A stretch of 64,000 bases of DNA from Algicola sagamiensis DSM 14643 (GCF_000374485.1 NZ_KB894499.1:124001-188000); one strand, 5' to 3'; numbered from the stretch's first letter, positions 45,788 through 57,538 are shown. A program made the numbers and translations. The notes: generated by a model from the letters alone, not told the origin.

Positions 45788-46918
45788 ATGATCGATGTCC
45801 CACAACTGATATTACCAATTTCAGAAGATGCTGTAACCGGAGAAGACCTCAGACAGGATATATCGCCAACCTCAGCTTATTACACACTCAAGGATATTCG
45901 TAATACCCTTCGAGCTAATGAAAGAAATGCACTGATTGATGAAGAAAGTATCCTGTCCGTTATCCGTGATTGGCGCCCACTCGTTGAACAGATCCCAACA
46001 GTTCTACAAGAACAAAGCAAAGATTTAGAACTGGCCGCGTGGTTGATTGAAGCCTTGTGTCGTCTTGATGGTTTCCCGGGGATGACTGCTGGATTTGAAC
46101 TTGCAACGACTTTGATAGAGCAATTTTGGGATACGCTGTATCCTATGCCAGATCCAGACGACGGGGACTTATCGGAACGTGTTTCTCCACTGGCTGGACT
46201 CAATGGTTATGAAAGCGAAGGTGCTTTGATCCTGCCGATTAAAAGTATCCCATTAACCGTTGGCGGTTCACTTGGCCCCTACTCTCTTTGGGAATATGAA
46301 CGCGCCGTCGATCTACAAAGACTCGATGAAGAAAAACGCGCAAGACGTGCTGAAAATGGCGCGGTAACTTTAGCGGATATTGAACAGAGTGTGAAGGAAA
46401 CCCCGACTGAGTTCTTCCTTGAGCTTGAACAGGAAATTCAGCAGGCATTGGACAGCTATCAGCGTCTGAGCCAAGCAATGGATGATGCCATTGGTGAGCC
46501 ACAACCCACCTCGTATATCAAAAAAACACTTGAACTTTGCCAACAGGCCATCACACATCTCGTCGGTGATCGCCTTGAAATGCACCGAACGTCTCAACCA
46601 GCACCAGAAACGCCACAAGCTGATGACACAGAGGGTGAAGAAAGTACAGCAGCATCAACAACTGTCGTTCAGTCACAAGTTCAAGACATTGATCCAATCG
46701 AGTTCGCCATTCAATCCAGAAACCAAGCGATTGCGTCACTTAAAAGTACTGCAGAGTATTTTCGTAAAACCGAGCCTCACTCTCCCATGTCCTACGCACT
46801 GGAACAAGTGATCCGTTGGAGCGATATGCCGCTGCCAGATTTATTACAAGAATTAATTTCAGACCAAGATGCACGTTCGGGCTATTTCAAGCTCTCCGGT
46901 ATCAAAGTCGACGAGTAG
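45788..46918 (+). CDS. tssA: TssA, T6SS baseplate/tail assembly protein
   Basis: Coordinates baseplate and sheath/tube growth. From ATG 45788 (GGGA upstream) it has 376 residues. The N-terminal ImpA domain is marked by ILPISEDAVTGEDLRQD and LAAWLIEALCRLDGFPG, then FWDTLYPMPDPDD. A helical middle and a linker rich in Glu/Thr lead to the C-terminal segment EPHSPMSYALEQVIRWSDMPL. The frame is open to 45749, but that extension has no family resemblance. Confidence 0.93.
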   Translation: MIDVPQLILPISEDAVTGEDLRQDISPTSAYYTLKDIRNTLRANERNALIDEESILSVIRDWRPLVEQIPTVLQEQSKDLELAAWLIEALCRLDGFPGMTAGFELATTLIEQFWDTLYPMPDPDDGDLSERVSPLAGLNGYESEGALILPIKSIPLTVGGSLGPYSLWEYERAVDLQRLDEEKRARRAENGAVTLADIEQSVKETPTEFFLELEQEIQQALDSYQRLSQAMDDAIGEPQPTSYIKKTLELCQQAITHLVGDRLEMHRTSQPAPETPQADDTEGEESTAASTTVVQSQVQDIDPIEFAIQSRNQAIASLKSTAEYFRKTEPHSPMSYALEQVIRWSDMPLPDLLQELISDQDARSGYFKLSGIKVDE

Positions 46919-46947
46919 AATAATTGATAAAAGGAAAGGAGTTCAAA

Positions 46948-47451
46948 ATGAGCATCCATGACAAACTCAGACGTGTTCGCAAGCCACGCGTCCACATCAC
47001 ATATGATGTTGAAACAGAAGGCACTACAGTAGAAAAGGAACTCCCTTTCGTCGTTGGTGTCATTGGTGATTTCTCTGGGGACAATAAAGAAGCACTGAAG
47101 CCTCTGAAGGACAGACGATTCATTCAAATCGATCGTGATAACTTTAACGATGTATTAAAGCGAATGAACCCAACATTGAACTTCAAAGTCAAGAATACGT
47201 TGGCAGACGATGATTCCGAGATTGCTGTTGATTTGAGCTTTAAATCCCTAAACGACTTCGAACCTGCGGCAATCGTAAATCAAGTTGAACCCCTCAGCAA
47301 ACTCATGGAAACTCGAAACAAACTTCGTGACCTCATGACGAAGGTTGACCGCTCTGAAGAACTGGAAAATATTCTTGAAGACGTTCTAAGCAATACACAA
47401 CACCTTGACCAACTCGCAAAAGAACTCAACGTTGAGGAGAGTGAAGCATGA
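46948..47451 (+). CDS. tssB: TssB, T6SS sheath small subunit
   Basis: Forms the contractile sheath with TssC. It has 167 residues: [35 protein letters not shown], then [24 protein letters not shown] 46948 follows AAAGGAG by six bases; a TTG at 46924 is ignored. Its stop overlaps the tssC start (ATGA). Confidence 0.96.
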   Translation: MSIHDKLRRVRKPRVHITYDVETEGTTVEKELPFVVGVIGDFSGDNKEALKPLKDRRFIQIDRDNFNDVLKRMNPTLNFKVKNTLADDDSEIAVDLSFKSLNDFEPAAIVNQVEPLSKLMETRNKLRDLMTKVDRSEELENILEDVLSNTQHLDQLAKELNVEESEA

Positions 47452-48941
47452 CCACGGAAGCGTTAGCACAAGAAGGCCAACTTGCTGAAGAACAATCATT
47501 TTCATTACTCGACCAAGCAATTGGTGCAACAAAACAAACTGAAAGCTCTCGTGCAGAAGAACTCCTCAAAACGTTGACTGAAGAAGCACTCAAAGGGACT
47601 GTTCGTTGGAACAAAAACCTGACTGTGACTTTTAACGAAGCGATTGAAGTCATTGATACAGCGATTTCCAAACAGCTTGCTGAAATCATGCACCATGAAA
47701 AATTCCAAAAACTAGAAGGTTCATGGCGTGGCCTGCATCACTTGATCAACAATTCAGAGACAAATGCATCGTTGAAGATCCGGGTGATGAGTTTAAACAA
47801 AAAAGAACTTCACAAAGATTTAAGCAAAGCCGTTGAATTCGATCAGAGTCAGATCTTCAAAAAAGTGTATGAATCTGAATTCGGCACACCAGGTGGTGAA
47901 CCATACGGCGCGCTTGTCGGTGATTATGAATTCACGAATCACCCAGAAGACATTGAAACACTGGGATTAATGTCGAATGTTGCAGCAGCAGGTTTCTGCC
48001 CGTTCATTTCTGCATCTTCACCATCATTATTTGGTTTTGATAGCTGGACAGAACTGAGCAAACCACGTGATCTAGAAAAAGTCTTCGAATCATTGGAGTA
48101 CACAAAGTGGCGTTCATTCCGTGAAAGCGATGATTCTCGTTTCGTCTCATTGACGATGCCACGCGTACTTGCGCGTCTTCCGTATGGTGAAAGCACAAAA
48201 CCAGTTGAAGAGTTCCGTTACGAAGAATTTGATGTTGATCCACATACAGGACAGACATCAACGACAGACCACGATAAGTACTGCTGGACGAATGCAGCAT
48301 ATGCGATGGCGACAAACCTAACCAAGGCATTTTCTGAATATGGGTTTTGTACAGCTATCCGTGGGGCAGAAGGTGGTGGTCGTGTAGACGGTCTTCCAAC
48401 ACATATTTTCACCAGTGATGATGGCGATCCTGATCTGAAGTGCCCGACAGAAATCGGTATTACCGATCGCCGGGAAGCAGAATTGAGTAAACTTGGTTTC
48501 TTGCCGCTCTGCCATTACAAGAATACCGATTATGCCGTTTTCTTCGGTGGACAAACTTGCCAGAAGCCAAAAATCTACGACAACCCGGATGCAACAGCAA
48601 ATGCTGCGATTTCCGCTCGTCTGCCATATATGATGGCAACATCACGTTTTGCACATTACTTAAAAGTGATGGCACGTGACAAGATCGGAAGCTTCATGGA
48701 AGCTGAAGATGTTGAAGCATGGCTACAACGCTGGATCCTCACTTACGTCAACGCATCTGAAGGCGGTGGCCAGGACATTCGCGCCAAATACCCACTTGCT
48801 GACGCAAAGGTACAGGTGAAAGAAATTCCTGGTGCGCCTGGTTCATACAATGCTGTTGCCTGGTTGAGACCTTGGCTCCAGATGGAAGAGCTCACAACAT
48901 CACTCAGGTTAGTTGCAAAAATCCCTGAAATGGGTAGCTAA
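47448..48941 (+). CDS. tssC: TssC, T6SS sheath large subunit
   Basis: 497 residues. Family segments include [56 protein letters not shown] and the late [19 protein letters not shown]. The N-terminal strand region that interlocks sheath subunits is present. It overlaps tssB by four bases, as usual for the pair. Confidence 0.97.
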   Translation: MTTEALAQEGQLAEEQSFSLLDQAIGATKQTESSRAEELLKTLTEEALKGTVRWNKNLTVTFNEAIEVIDTAISKQLAEIMHHEKFQKLEGSWRGLHHLINNSETNASLKIRVMSLNKKELHKDLSKAVEFDQSQIFKKVYESEFGTPGGEPYGALVGDYEFTNHPEDIETLGLMSNVAAAGFCPFISASSPSLFGFDSWTELSKPRDLEKVFESLEYTKWRSFRESDDSRFVSLTMPRVLARLPYGESTKPVEEFRYEEFDVDPHTGQTSTTDHDKYCWTNAAYAMATNLTKAFSEYGFCTAIRGAEGGGRVDGLPTHIFTSDDGDPDLKCPTEIGITDRREAELSKLGFLPLCHYKNTDYAVFFGGQTCQKPKIYDNPDATANAAISARLPYMMATSRFAHYLKVMARDKIGSFMEAEDVEAWLQRWILTYVNASEGGGQDIRAKYPLADAKVQVKEIPGAPGSYNAVAWLRPWLQMEELTTSLRLVAKIPEMGS

Positions 48942-48967
48942 TTGTTCACAAGCAAAGGAATGATGCA

Positions 48968-50530
48968 TTGAGTGCTGATAATTTTACGTTTATTGATACG
49001 CATGACGAATTTCAACCTGCAACAGATAATGGGGTTGATCTCTCTGATAACGCATCGTTAGATTCGATTTTGAAACAGACAGGGCTGCGCAAAGCAGCTC
49101 GAGTCTACGCGGATCTTACAACTGATGCCAGTGATTCTTTTGCAAATCAATATCCGGATAGCACGCATGCAAACCGCAAGGCACAAGAGAAAGCCACGCA
49201 GCTCATTCTGCGTTTGATCAATCAAATTGATTGCCAGCTGGAACAACAAGTCAACGAAATTCTTCATCATGAGCGATTTCAAAAACTTGAATCCAGTTGG
49301 CGCAGTCTCCATAGTTTGACCGGCGAAGCTGATCAATATGACCGAGACAATCAAGTTAAGGTCAAACTTCTCAATTGCTGCTGGGCATCACTCAGTAAAG
49401 ATATGGGGCGCGCAATTGACTTTGATCAAAGCGCTTTCTTCAAGCATGTCTATCAAAATGAATTCGATAATCCTGGTGGTGAACCGTTTGGTGTATTAAT
49501 TGGGGACTACGAAATCAGCCACTTACCCAGATCTGGCCTTTCCCATCATGATTTAGACACGCTCTCAGAAGTGACGAGAACTTGCGCCGCGGCATTTGTC
49601 CCTTTTATTACTGCTGCTTCTCCTGAATTGTTTGGCGTTTCACATTATGCTGAATTGGGATATCACATGAATTTATCCCGTCAATTTGAGCAATCAAACT
49701 ATGTTAAGTGGAATCGGCTAAGAGAGATGGAAGAATCTCGGTTTTTGGGTCTCACTGTTCCCCGAGTCCTTTTGCGAGAGCCTTATATTGACGACGACAC
49801 AAGGAAAGAAGCGTTCAAATTTAGAGAGCAAACAACGAACTCAAGCAAACATATGCTTTGGGGAAACGCAGCCTACCCTTTTGCGGTCACTCTGATCCGC
49901 GCTTTTTGTGAATCCGGTTGGTTTGGACACATCCGTGGACTACAACCAGGACAAATGAAAAAAGGAATTGTGAGCAATTTGGCACAAGCACCATTTGAGA
50001 CAGATATTTATCAGAAGTGTCCGAAAGCACCTGTGGATCTGCTGGTGACCGAACGTCAGGAAAAAGAGCTTTCAAATCTAGGGTTTATTCCTGTCTCTCC
50101 AGTACCAAATAGTGGATTCGTTGCATTTTATAGCAATGCGTCTGCACAAAAGCCACAACGATATGATTCACTTTCTGCAACTGTAAATGCAAAGATCTCC
50201 GCAATGTTGCAGTATGTTCTCTGTGTTTCCAGGTTTGCACACTATATCAAAATCTTAAGCCGTGAACGCATCGGATCTTACGCAACAGCGCAGTCTTGTG
50301 AGCGTGACCTCCAGTCTTGGATAAACCAATATACCACGGCCTCCGACTCTGCCTCGGAAGAAGTTCGCAGCCGTTACCCGCTCAGTGACGCAAAAGTGAC
50401 TGTCCGAGAACATGCGTCTCGGCCCGGCCATTATTATTCTGTATTACAGCTACAGCCCCATTTTCAACTCGATCAGATGATCTCAAGTATTCGCATGGTC
50501 ACCGAGTTGACTCCAAAGCACATGAATTAA
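48968..50530 (+). CDS. Second TssC-like protein (ImpD/TssC2 type)
   Basis: 520 residues from a TTG start (AAAGGA about eight bases upstream; nearby ATGs are out of frame). It is clearly homologous to TssC: HHERFQKLESSWRSLHSL, FDNPGGEPFGVLIGDYEI, ESRFLGLTVPRVLLREPY and FAHYIKILSRERIGSYA. It is diverged throughout with a different N-terminus. The position directly after tssC and before tagJ matches impD of the Rhizobium imp cluster. Its structural role is not settled. Confidence 0.92.
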   Translation: MSADNFTFIDTHDEFQPATDNGVDLSDNASLDSILKQTGLRKAARVYADLTTDASDSFANQYPDSTHANRKAQEKATQLILRLINQIDCQLEQQVNEILHHERFQKLESSWRSLHSLTGEADQYDRDNQVKVKLLNCCWASLSKDMGRAIDFDQSAFFKHVYQNEFDNPGGEPFGVLIGDYEISHLPRSGLSHHDLDTLSEVTRTCAAAFVPFITAASPELFGVSHYAELGYHMNLSRQFEQSNYVKWNRLREMEESRFLGLTVPRVLLREPYIDDDTRKEAFKFREQTTNSSKHMLWGNAAYPFAVTLIRAFCESGWFGHIRGLQPGQMKKGIVSNLAQAPFETDIYQKCPKAPVDLLVTERQEKELSNLGFIPVSPVPNSGFVAFYSNASAQKPQRYDSLSATVNAKISAMLQYVLCVSRFAHYIKILSRERIGSYATAQSCERDLQSWINQYTTASDSASEEVRSRYPLSDAKVTVREHASRPGHYYSVLQLQPHFQLDQMISSIRMVTELTPKHMN

Positions 50531-50544
50531 AAAACAGGTTTTAT

Positions 50545-51339
50545 ATGAAGGAAATTCAACAATTTATTCAGACTGGTCAACTTGAGGAAGCCATCACAAC
50601 CTGCGAGACTTCTTTAAAAGATGACCCAGTGAACTTTGATCTTCGCAGCCGCTTTATCGAACTGCTATGCCTGAATAACGAGCTGGAAAGAGCCGACAAA
50701 CAACTCGACTATATGGTCCAGAAAAAGCCAGAATATGCTGTGGGTGCAATCAACCTTCGTCAATTAATCCGAGCACAGCAGAGCCGCCTTGATTTTCACG
50801 CGGGCAAAGCAACACCTGAACTTTTCCATGAGACTGATGAACACGATCAGGCCTTTTTGGATCTCCACCTAGCAACTATCGAGCAAGACAAAGCCGTTAT
50901 TCAAACATCAGCAGAAGCATTAGAAGCACAAAGAAAGACTGTTTCCCTCCTGATTAACGGTAAACCTGTCACTGAGATCAGAGATATTGATGACACTTTG
51001 TGTGGCTATTTAGAGCTGTTTGGTACAAATGGTAAATACTACCTAGCTCGTTTCGATGAAATCGAGTCTTTAACGCTAAAACCTGCACAAAACTTCCTCG
51101 AACACTTCTGGTTACGTGTTGAAATAAATATCAAGGATGGTCCTTCAGGACAGGCACATTTACCTGTTACTTATGTACACCATGATTCTGAAATGCAAAA
51201 CCTAGCAAAAGAGACTGACTGGCACGAGCTGGCTGAAGATGTCTATCAGGGAAGAGGCATGAAAACCTTCTTAATCAACGATGATGCGGTACCACTTCAT
51301 CAAATTGAAGTGATCAGTGCAGAAGAAACATCAGATTAA
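50545..51339 (+). CDS. tagJ: TagJ (ImpE), T6SS accessory protein
   Basis: 264 residues with N-terminal TPR-like helices (IQQFIQTGQLEEAITTCETSL, DPVNFDLRSRFIELLC) and a C-terminal SciE/ImpE domain (GKYYLARFDEIESLTLKPA and LPVTYV). TagJ binds the TssB N-terminus in H1-type systems and may help ClpV recycle the sheath. It lies between the second tssC and tssE. Confidence 0.92.
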   Translation: MKEIQQFIQTGQLEEAITTCETSLKDDPVNFDLRSRFIELLCLNNELERADKQLDYMVQKKPEYAVGAINLRQLIRAQQSRLDFHAGKATPELFHETDEHDQAFLDLHLATIEQDKAVIQTSAEALEAQRKTVSLLINGKPVTEIRDIDDTLCGYLELFGTNGKYYLARFDEIESLTLKPAQNFLEHFWLRVEINIKDGPSGQAHLPVTYVHHDSEMQNLAKETDWHELAEDVYQGRGMKTFLINDDAVPLHQIEVISAEETSD

Positions 51340-51353
51340 TTAAAGGAGACATG

Positions 51354-51845
51354 ATGCGAGCACGTTCAGAGCACCAAGTCCAACCATCAATACTCGATCG
51401 CCTACTTGACAATGATCCGGAAAATCAGACGGTGCCACTGCGCCAACCTGGTGTGAATATCCGTCAATTAAGAGCAAGTGTGAAACGCGATCTGGAAGCT
51501 TTGCTCAACTCTCGCATCCATTGGCATACTTGGCCTGAAGAATATGAGGAGTTATCAACATCAACGCTCACATATGGCCTTCCAGACTTTTCGACGATGC
51601 AGGTCAGTAGTAGTGAAGGTCGAGAACAACTGTGTGAATATGTTCGAGTTGCCCTTCTCAGGTTCGAACCTCGTTTTATGGAAGTGGAAGTCACGATTCC
51701 AGATGAATCACTTCCTTTGGATCGCATTATGCGTCTGAAGATCAGCGCCATTCTTTTTGCTGATCCAGACCCCGAGTTTATTAGTTTTGATTCGGAAGTT
51801 GAGCCCGTCAATTTGACGATGAAGATAAAGGAATCGCGTGTGTGA
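51354..51845 (+). CDS. tssE: TssE, T6SS baseplate (gp25-like) protein
   Basis: 163 residues from ATG 51354, which is five bases after GGAG; the ATG one codon earlier is only two bases away. It has PSILDRLLDN, the gp25-like core LRASVKRDLEALLNSR, a short TLTYGLPDFS segment and RFEPRF. It overlaps tssF by four bases. Confidence 0.94.
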   Translation: MRARSEHQVQPSILDRLLDNDPENQTVPLRQPGVNIRQLRASVKRDLEALLNSRIHWHTWPEEYEELSTSTLTYGLPDFSTMQVSSSEGREQLCEYVRVALLRFEPRFMEVEVTIPDESLPLDRIMRLKISAILFADPDPEFISFDSEVEPVNLTMKIKESRV

Positions 51846-53671
51846 ATGATGAACTGTTAAAGTACTACAATCGAGAACTTGCCTATATCCGTCAAATGGG
51901 GGCAAATTTTGCAGAAAAATACCCAAAAGTTGCAGGAAGACTTCACCTTACTGATGAACAAGTGGAAGACCCTCATGTTTCTCGCCTCATCGAGTCTTTT
52001 GCATTTTTGACGGCACAAATTCGTCAAAAGTTGGATGATAGCTTTCCTGAGTTAACCGATGCCATGATGGTACAAATGTACCCCGATTATCATGCTCCAA
52101 TCCCTTCCATGTCAGTCATCAAAATGACCACTGAGCACCTTTCAACAACGGGTGTGACCCTAAAGCGGGGAACCTCATTAGAAAGTACCAGTACAGAAGT
52201 GAGTACTTGTTATTTCAGAACAACAAGTGATAACTACTTATGGCCAATTGAAATCACGAACGCTTCGTTTCATAACGCACCATTTACCGCCCCGCCCTGT
52301 TTGGGACATACCCCAGCAAAGTCGATGATTAAAGTTGAGCTTCAAGGAGAGTATCCAGATGTGTCTCTTTACGATACAAATATGGATAAACTACAGGTGT
52401 ATATCAATGGGCAACCGCATCAGAAATACAAAGTTTATGAGTTGATTTTCAAACATTGCATTGGCATTGCCATTGAGGAAGAAAGTACCGGGGATCATTC
52501 TTATATTCCACTTACTCATTTATCGGATGTCGGCTTTGGTGCTGAAGAAGCGTCTATTCCCTACTCAGCGAGAATGGCTGATGGCTATCGTATCCTAGTT
52601 GAAAACTTTCTATTTCCAGAGAAGTTTATGTTTTTCCAACTGGATAAAATCAAACCCTATCTTCCAAAGAATGACTCGAAGTGCCAGTTGTATTTTTATT
52701 TTGACAAAAGCTCTAACGAACTGGAAAAGCAAATTACAAGCGAAAACTTCGTATTAGGTTGTGTACCTATTATCAATTTATTTGAAAAAGAGCTTGAGAA
52801 TGTACCAATAGAAATCAGCCAGTACGAATATAAGCTCGCCGCTCAGTACCAAAGTGCATCTTCCTTTGAAGTGATCCAAGTTCAGGATGTAACAGCTTAC
52901 GACCAAAAACAAAATAGCTACACCGTTAAGCCTTTTTATGGACAGACACATCCTAAATATCAACATGACGCACAAATTTTTTGGCAAATTCGTAGAGAGT
53001 CCTCTCAATGGTCCAGGGGGGATCAGAGTATTGGGACAGACACTTATTTATCGTTTGTCGATTCTGAACAAAAAGAACTCACCCCGGCAACTGATGGTTC
53101 AACTTGGCATGTCAAAGTGAAAGCACTCTGTAGTAATCGCAATCTGCCAGCAACATTATCAACATCTGGCGATGAATCCATGTTTTTCCCAAATTCATAC
53201 GTGGACACGATTAAACATATCAAGTGTCTAGTTGCCCCAACCCATGCAGTTCGACCAACGCTTGGTGATGCAACGAAGTGGCAGCTGATTAGTCACTTAA
53301 GCTTAAACACATTTTCCGGTCCTGATGCAGTTCATCGATTGAAAGAAGTCCTCCGTTTGTATGACTTCAAAGCGACTCAGGAAACGCATGCATTTATAGA
53401 TAACATTCATGACGTTTCAATTTATGCAACAACGTCAAGATTACCTCGAAATGGCCATATCTGCTTTGCCAGTGGTTCAGAAATATTATTAACCTTTAGC
53501 CACGATGACTTCTCCGGTAGTGGGTTATTCTTCTTTGCCAATGTGCTCGATCATTTTTTCTCAATGTTCGCCAGTATTAACAGTTTTACCCGTTTAAAAA
53601 TCAAGTTTAAAGACCAAGATGTGATCTATCACACTTGGCCGGCAAGAGCAGGAAATATTCCATTACTATGA
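51842..53671 (+). CDS. tssF: TssF, T6SS baseplate protein
   Basis: 609 residues from GTG 51842, overlapping tssE (GTGA). It has the N-terminal LLKYYNRELAYIRQMGANFAE signature, GRLHLTDEQVEDPHVSRLIE and FAFLTAQIRQKLDD. It forms the wedge with TssG, TssE and TssK. It overlaps tssG by four bases. Confidence 0.95.
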   Translation: MNDELLKYYNRELAYIRQMGANFAEKYPKVAGRLHLTDEQVEDPHVSRLIESFAFLTAQIRQKLDDSFPELTDAMMVQMYPDYHAPIPSMSVIKMTTEHLSTTGVTLKRGTSLESTSTEVSTCYFRTTSDNYLWPIEITNASFHNAPFTAPPCLGHTPAKSMIKVELQGEYPDVSLYDTNMDKLQVYINGQPHQKYKVYELIFKHCIGIAIEEESTGDHSYIPLTHLSDVGFGAEEASIPYSARMADGYRILVENFLFPEKFMFFQLDKIKPYLPKNDSKCQLYFYFDKSSNELEKQITSENFVLGCVPIINLFEKELENVPIEISQYEYKLAAQYQSASSFEVIQVQDVTAYDQKQNSYTVKPFYGQTHPKYQHDAQIFWQIRRESSQWSRGDQSIGTDTYLSFVDSEQKELTPATDGSTWHVKVKALCSNRNLPATLSTSGDESMFFPNSYVDTIKHIKCLVAPTHAVRPTLGDATKWQLISHLSLNTFSGPDAVHRLKEVLRLYDFKATQETHAFIDNIHDVSIYATTSRLPRNGHICFASGSEILLTFSHDDFSGSGLFFFANVLDHFFSMFASINSFTRLKIKFKDQDVIYHTWPARAGNIPLL

Positions 53672-54660
53672 TCTTTTCGGATTTAGAACAGCGTACAGAA
53701 CGATACGATTTTTACCAAGCTGTCTTTTTGGTCGAACGGCAGCTAAAGACACCCAAATCTCAGTACCGTCAGGTTGGCTATGATGCGATCCCAACTGACG
53801 AGCTGATCCGATTTCGTAGTGTTCAACACCTTGGTTTTCCTGGAAACCCATTGACCAATGTAGCAATAAAAAGTGGTAAAGGCTCTTATCATTGTGCAAC
53901 CTTCGATATTTCTTTTTTTGGACTGACAGGACCAAATGCCGCCTTACCACAACATTACAGTGAACTGATGCTGGAGCGGATCCGCCTAAAAGACACAGCA
54001 ATGCGAGACTTTTTTGACCTATTTAATCACCGGCTGATTTCTCTCTATTACCGGGCCTGGAAAAAATATCGTCAAGCCATTGGCTATAACATGCGTGGGC
54101 TTGATTATGACGATCCACATACTGTTGCTTTGTCTCATCTAGCGCGTGGAAAGACAGATACCCACCTCCATATGGCAGGGTTACTCCAACGTCCAGTCCC
54201 CAGTGCACAAGGACTAATTCAACTCCTTCGTTACTATTTGGAATGTGATGTTGAAGTCGAACAATTCGTCGGAAAGTGGCTGTCCTTAGATCCGAGTGAG
54301 CAAACCCGCCTTGCAGGTAGAATGCTACCTGAAGGACAACATGCGAGACTTGGTGTCGATGCATCTATTGGTAAATCCTTTTGGGACATCAATACAGCGA
54401 TAGCAATCGTGATCTCTTGCGATGATGAAAATAAAGCAAGAACGCTGCTCCCTTCGGGTAAATTTCACACGACGCTTCAATCACTGTTAGATATTTATCT
54501 TGGCCACCTCGTCAGCAGAAAAATAAAACTGATCACAAAAACAAAATATTTACCTGTCGCAGCATTAGGCAATTCATCATCCAGACTTGGTCAAGGCGGC
54601 ATTCTGGAAACCCGTAAGCAAAACCGCGACAAGTCCTATACCGTCTATCTTCGATCTTAG
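53668..54660 (+). CDS. tssG: TssG, T6SS baseplate protein
   Basis: 330 residues from ATG 53668 (overlap ATGA with the tssF stop). It has ERYDFYQAVFLVERQL, FFGLTGPNAALPQHYSELM and FFDLFNHRLISLYYRAWKKY, the family hallmarks. The frame opens at 53635 inside tssF, but the overlap start fits the operon's pattern. Confidence 0.95.
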   Translation: MIFSDLEQRTERYDFYQAVFLVERQLKTPKSQYRQVGYDAIPTDELIRFRSVQHLGFPGNPLTNVAIKSGKGSYHCATFDISFFGLTGPNAALPQHYSELMLERIRLKDTAMRDFFDLFNHRLISLYYRAWKKYRQAIGYNMRGLDYDDPHTVALSHLARGKTDTHLHMAGLLQRPVPSAQGLIQLLRYYLECDVEVEQFVGKWLSLDPSEQTRLAGRMLPEGQHARLGVDASIGKSFWDINTAIAIVISCDDENKARTLLPSGKFHTTLQSLLDIYLGHLVSRKIKLITKTKYLPVAALGNSSSRLGQGGILETRKQNRDKSYTVYLRS

Positions 54661-54683
54661 AATAACGAACAAGGAAAACAGAG

Positions 54684-57290
54684 ATGTCATCGATGACACT
54701 GAATAAACTCGTAGAAAAGTTGTCTTCTGACTGCCGTAGAAGTTTGGAAGCAGCCGCAGCACTTTGCCACAGTCGCAGTCATTTTACTGTCGAAATAGAA
54801 CACTGGCTCAAGGCAATGCTGGAACAGGATCTGGATGATGTCCGTTTGATCCTCAATCATTTTGATATTGATAACGCTCAGCTAGAAGCTGATTTAAATG
54901 AAGCACTTGAGCGAAAAAAAACAGGTAATGCTGCAGCACCAAGCCTTTCCCCACACCTTGTTACACTCCTGAGACAAACTTGGTTACACACAAGTATCGA
55001 ATTTAACGATCAACAAATTCGAAGCGCTTATTTAATTTTTGGATTACTCAATGATGATGCGCTTTCTTCCCTTGTCACTCGCCATGCACGTGGGCTGCTT
55101 AAAATTGAACCCTCTGAACTACTTCACGCTTGGCCTCAAATACAGCAGCAGTCAAAAGAGCTTTCTGCACCTTCTGCTGCAAATGCACAGAATACTCCGA
55201 CTGGAGGCCCAAGCAAGACACCAAGTCTTGATCAATTTACAGTCGAGCTGACTGCACAAGCGAAGAATGGAAAAATCGATCCAATTCTAGGGCGCGATAA
55301 TGAAATTCGTCAAATGATCGACATACTGACTCGCCGTCGCCAGAATAATCCAATTTTGACCGGTGAAGCTGGTGTTGGTAAAACTGCTGTTGTTGAAGGG
55401 TTAGCACTTCGCATTGCAGCTCAGGATGTTCCTGAGGCGCTCAAGAATGTGAAAATCCACACGTTGGATCTCGCCCTCTTACAAGCCGGCGCTGGCATGA
55501 AAGGTGAATTTGAAAATCGCCTGAAATCACTCATCAATGAAGTCAAATCATCTTCACAGCCAATTATTTTATTCATTGATGAAGCACACACGATGATAGG
55601 TAGTGGCGGACAGGCCGGACAAAATGATGCAGCAAATCTGCTTAAACCAGCTTTAGCACGTGGTGAATTACGCACGATCGCAGCCACAACCTGGGCTGAA
55701 TACAAAAAATATTTTGAGAAAGATGCTGCACTTGCTCGTCGTTTCCAGGTAGTCAAAGTTGATGAGCCAGAACCAGCAAAAGCGATTCACATGTTACGTG
55801 GTCTTGTGCCAGTCATGGAGAGACATCATAGCGTCTTTATTTCGCAAAAAGCATTAGAAGCCGCAGTAAACCTTTCACATCGTTACATTAGTGGTCGCCA
55901 GCTTCCAGACAAAGCAGTTGGCCTTTTGGACACTGCATGTGCCCGTGTTGCGATGAGCCAAGCCTCCACACCAGGAGAGATTGAACAACTCCATCGTCAT
56001 CAACAGTGCATACAAGACGAAATCGATATGCTCACACGCGAGCAAAACACAGGGCTTGATCACGCAGAAGCAATTGCCACCCTCAATCAGCAATTGAAAG
56101 AGTCTGAAACACAATTGAACCCACTTCAAGCACAATGGGAAGCTGAGATTGCACATATCAAAACAATTTCAGAACGATTTGAGCAACTCCAGTCAGAAGA
56201 TGCTGATAAAGGCACATTAATTGAAGAATTGAATGAAGCAAAAGCCTGCATGGCTGAATATGATTCAAATATGGTTCACTGGCAAGTAGACGAGGACCTG
56301 ATTGCGCAAGTCATTGCAGATTGGACAGGCATACCTGTTGGAAAAATGTGTGAGGATGAAATCCACGCGGTTCTTCATTTAGCGGAAAATATGAAGAAAC
56401 GTGTTGTTGGTCAGGATCATGCTCTCAACCTTATCGCTAAAACAGTACAAACCTCCCGCGCTCAACTTGCGGACGAAAGTCGCCCAAATGGCATATTCAT
56501 GCTCACAGGGCCGAGTGGTGTAGGTAAAACAGAAACCGCCCTTGCGCTTGCAAACGAGATCTATGGCAGTGAGGATAGTGTTACAGTCATCAACATGTCC
56601 GAGTTCAAAGAAGAACACAAAGTATCGTTGCTCCTTGGCTCACCACCGGGGTATGTCGGTTATGGCGAAGGTGGGATATTGACCGAAGCTGTTCGCAGAA
56701 AGCCATACAGTGTGGTACTACTCGATGAAATCGAAAAAGCACATCCAGGCGTGCAAGATATCTTCTATCAAGTGTTCGACAAAGGGATGATTAAAGACGG
56801 TGAAGGTCGAGATATCGATTTCAAAAATACCATCATCATAATGACATCCAATGTCGGGACAGACACGACAATGAACCTGTTCGATGACCCGGAAACAGCA
56901 CCAAGTATCACTGGACTCCAAAAAGCATTAAAAGAGGACTTATTAGCAGTGTTCAAGCCAGCATTTCTAGGACGAATCAATATGATCCCTTACCTGCCAC
57001 TCAGTCAGGAGATCATCAAGGACATTACGCGTATTCAGCTAGGTAAGATTGAGAAACGTATTGATCGTCACTATCAGGCAACGTTTAGTTATGATGAAAG
57101 CCTGCTTGATCATATTGTTGCCCACTGCACAGATGCAAATTCAGGCGCAAGAAATGTTAACAATATTCTGCAAAATGACATCTTGCCACTCATCTCAGAA
57201 ACAGTGCTGCGAAATATGGCAGAAAGTAAGCCGTTAACCAGTGTTCATTTATCAGTAGAAAGTAGTAATATCAACATATCGTTATCTTAG
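54684..57290 (+). CDS. clpV: TssH (ClpV), T6SS sheath-recycling AAA+ ATPase
   Basis: Unfolds contracted TssBC sheath for reuse. It has 868 residues: a ClpV N domain (about 1-155), first AAA+ with Walker A GEAGVGKT (227-234) and LFIDEAHTM, a coiled-coil middle domain (about 430-530), and second AAA+ with Walker [10 protein letters not shown] (about 612) and [12 protein letters not shown]. It lies 23 bases after tssG. Confidence 0.96.
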   Translation: MSSMTLNKLVEKLSSDCRRSLEAAAALCHSRSHFTVEIEHWLKAMLEQDLDDVRLILNHFDIDNAQLEADLNEALERKKTGNAAAPSLSPHLVTLLRQTWLHTSIEFNDQQIRSAYLIFGLLNDDALSSLVTRHARGLLKIEPSELLHAWPQIQQQSKELSAPSAANAQNTPTGGPSKTPSLDQFTVELTAQAKNGKIDPILGRDNEIRQMIDILTRRRQNNPILTGEAGVGKTAVVEGLALRIAAQDVPEALKNVKIHTLDLALLQAGAGMKGEFENRLKSLINEVKSSSQPIILFIDEAHTMIGSGGQAGQNDAANLLKPALARGELRTIAATTWAEYKKYFEKDAALARRFQVVKVDEPEPAKAIHMLRGLVPVMERHHSVFISQKALEAAVNLSHRYISGRQLPDKAVGLLDTACARVAMSQASTPGEIEQLHRHQQCIQDEIDMLTREQNTGLDHAEAIATLNQQLKESETQLNPLQAQWEAEIAHIKTISERFEQLQSEDADKGTLIEELNEAKACMAEYDSNMVHWQVDEDLIAQVIADWTGIPVGKMCEDEIHAVLHLAENMKKRVVGQDHALNLIAKTVQTSRAQLADESRPNGIFMLTGPSGVGKTETALALANEIYGSEDSVTVINMSEFKEEHKVSLLLGSPPGYVGYGEGGILTEAVRRKPYSVVLLDEIEKAHPGVQDIFYQVFDKGMIKDGEGRDIDFKNTIIIMTSNVGTDTTMNLFDDPETAPSITGLQKALKEDLLAVFKPAFLGRINMIPYLPLSQEIIKDITRIQLGKIEKRIDRHYQATFSYDESLLDHIVAHCTDANSGARNVNNILQNDILPLISETVLRNMAESKPLTSVHLSVESSNINISLS

Positions 57291-57332
57291 ATTTGCAAAG
57301 TTGAGTATTGTGGTTAAAAAGAGTTTTAGGTA

Positions 57333-57361
57333 TTGTTTTATATTACGATTTTAGCTACAAT
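57333..57361 (+). promoter_or_regulatory. Candidate promoter of hcp
   Basis: TTGTTT (57333-57338), 17-base spacer, TACAAT (57356-57361) in the 248-base gap between clpV and hcp. The leader would be about 170 bases. A strong AAAAAAGGAG site precedes the hcp ATG. Confidence 0.4.
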
Positions 57362-57538
57362 CTCGACCCGCTGGTATGACAATTTTTTTGAAGGAACATC
57401 TTTCTAAGCAAAGGGAATTTTTCTAAAAACAACCTCTTCGCATCAAAAAGATAACAAATCCTCCAAAATCATTCATCAGAAGAATTGATAAGTCCATTCA
57501 GTGAAACAATGGATAATATTTAAAAAAGGAGCATATTA

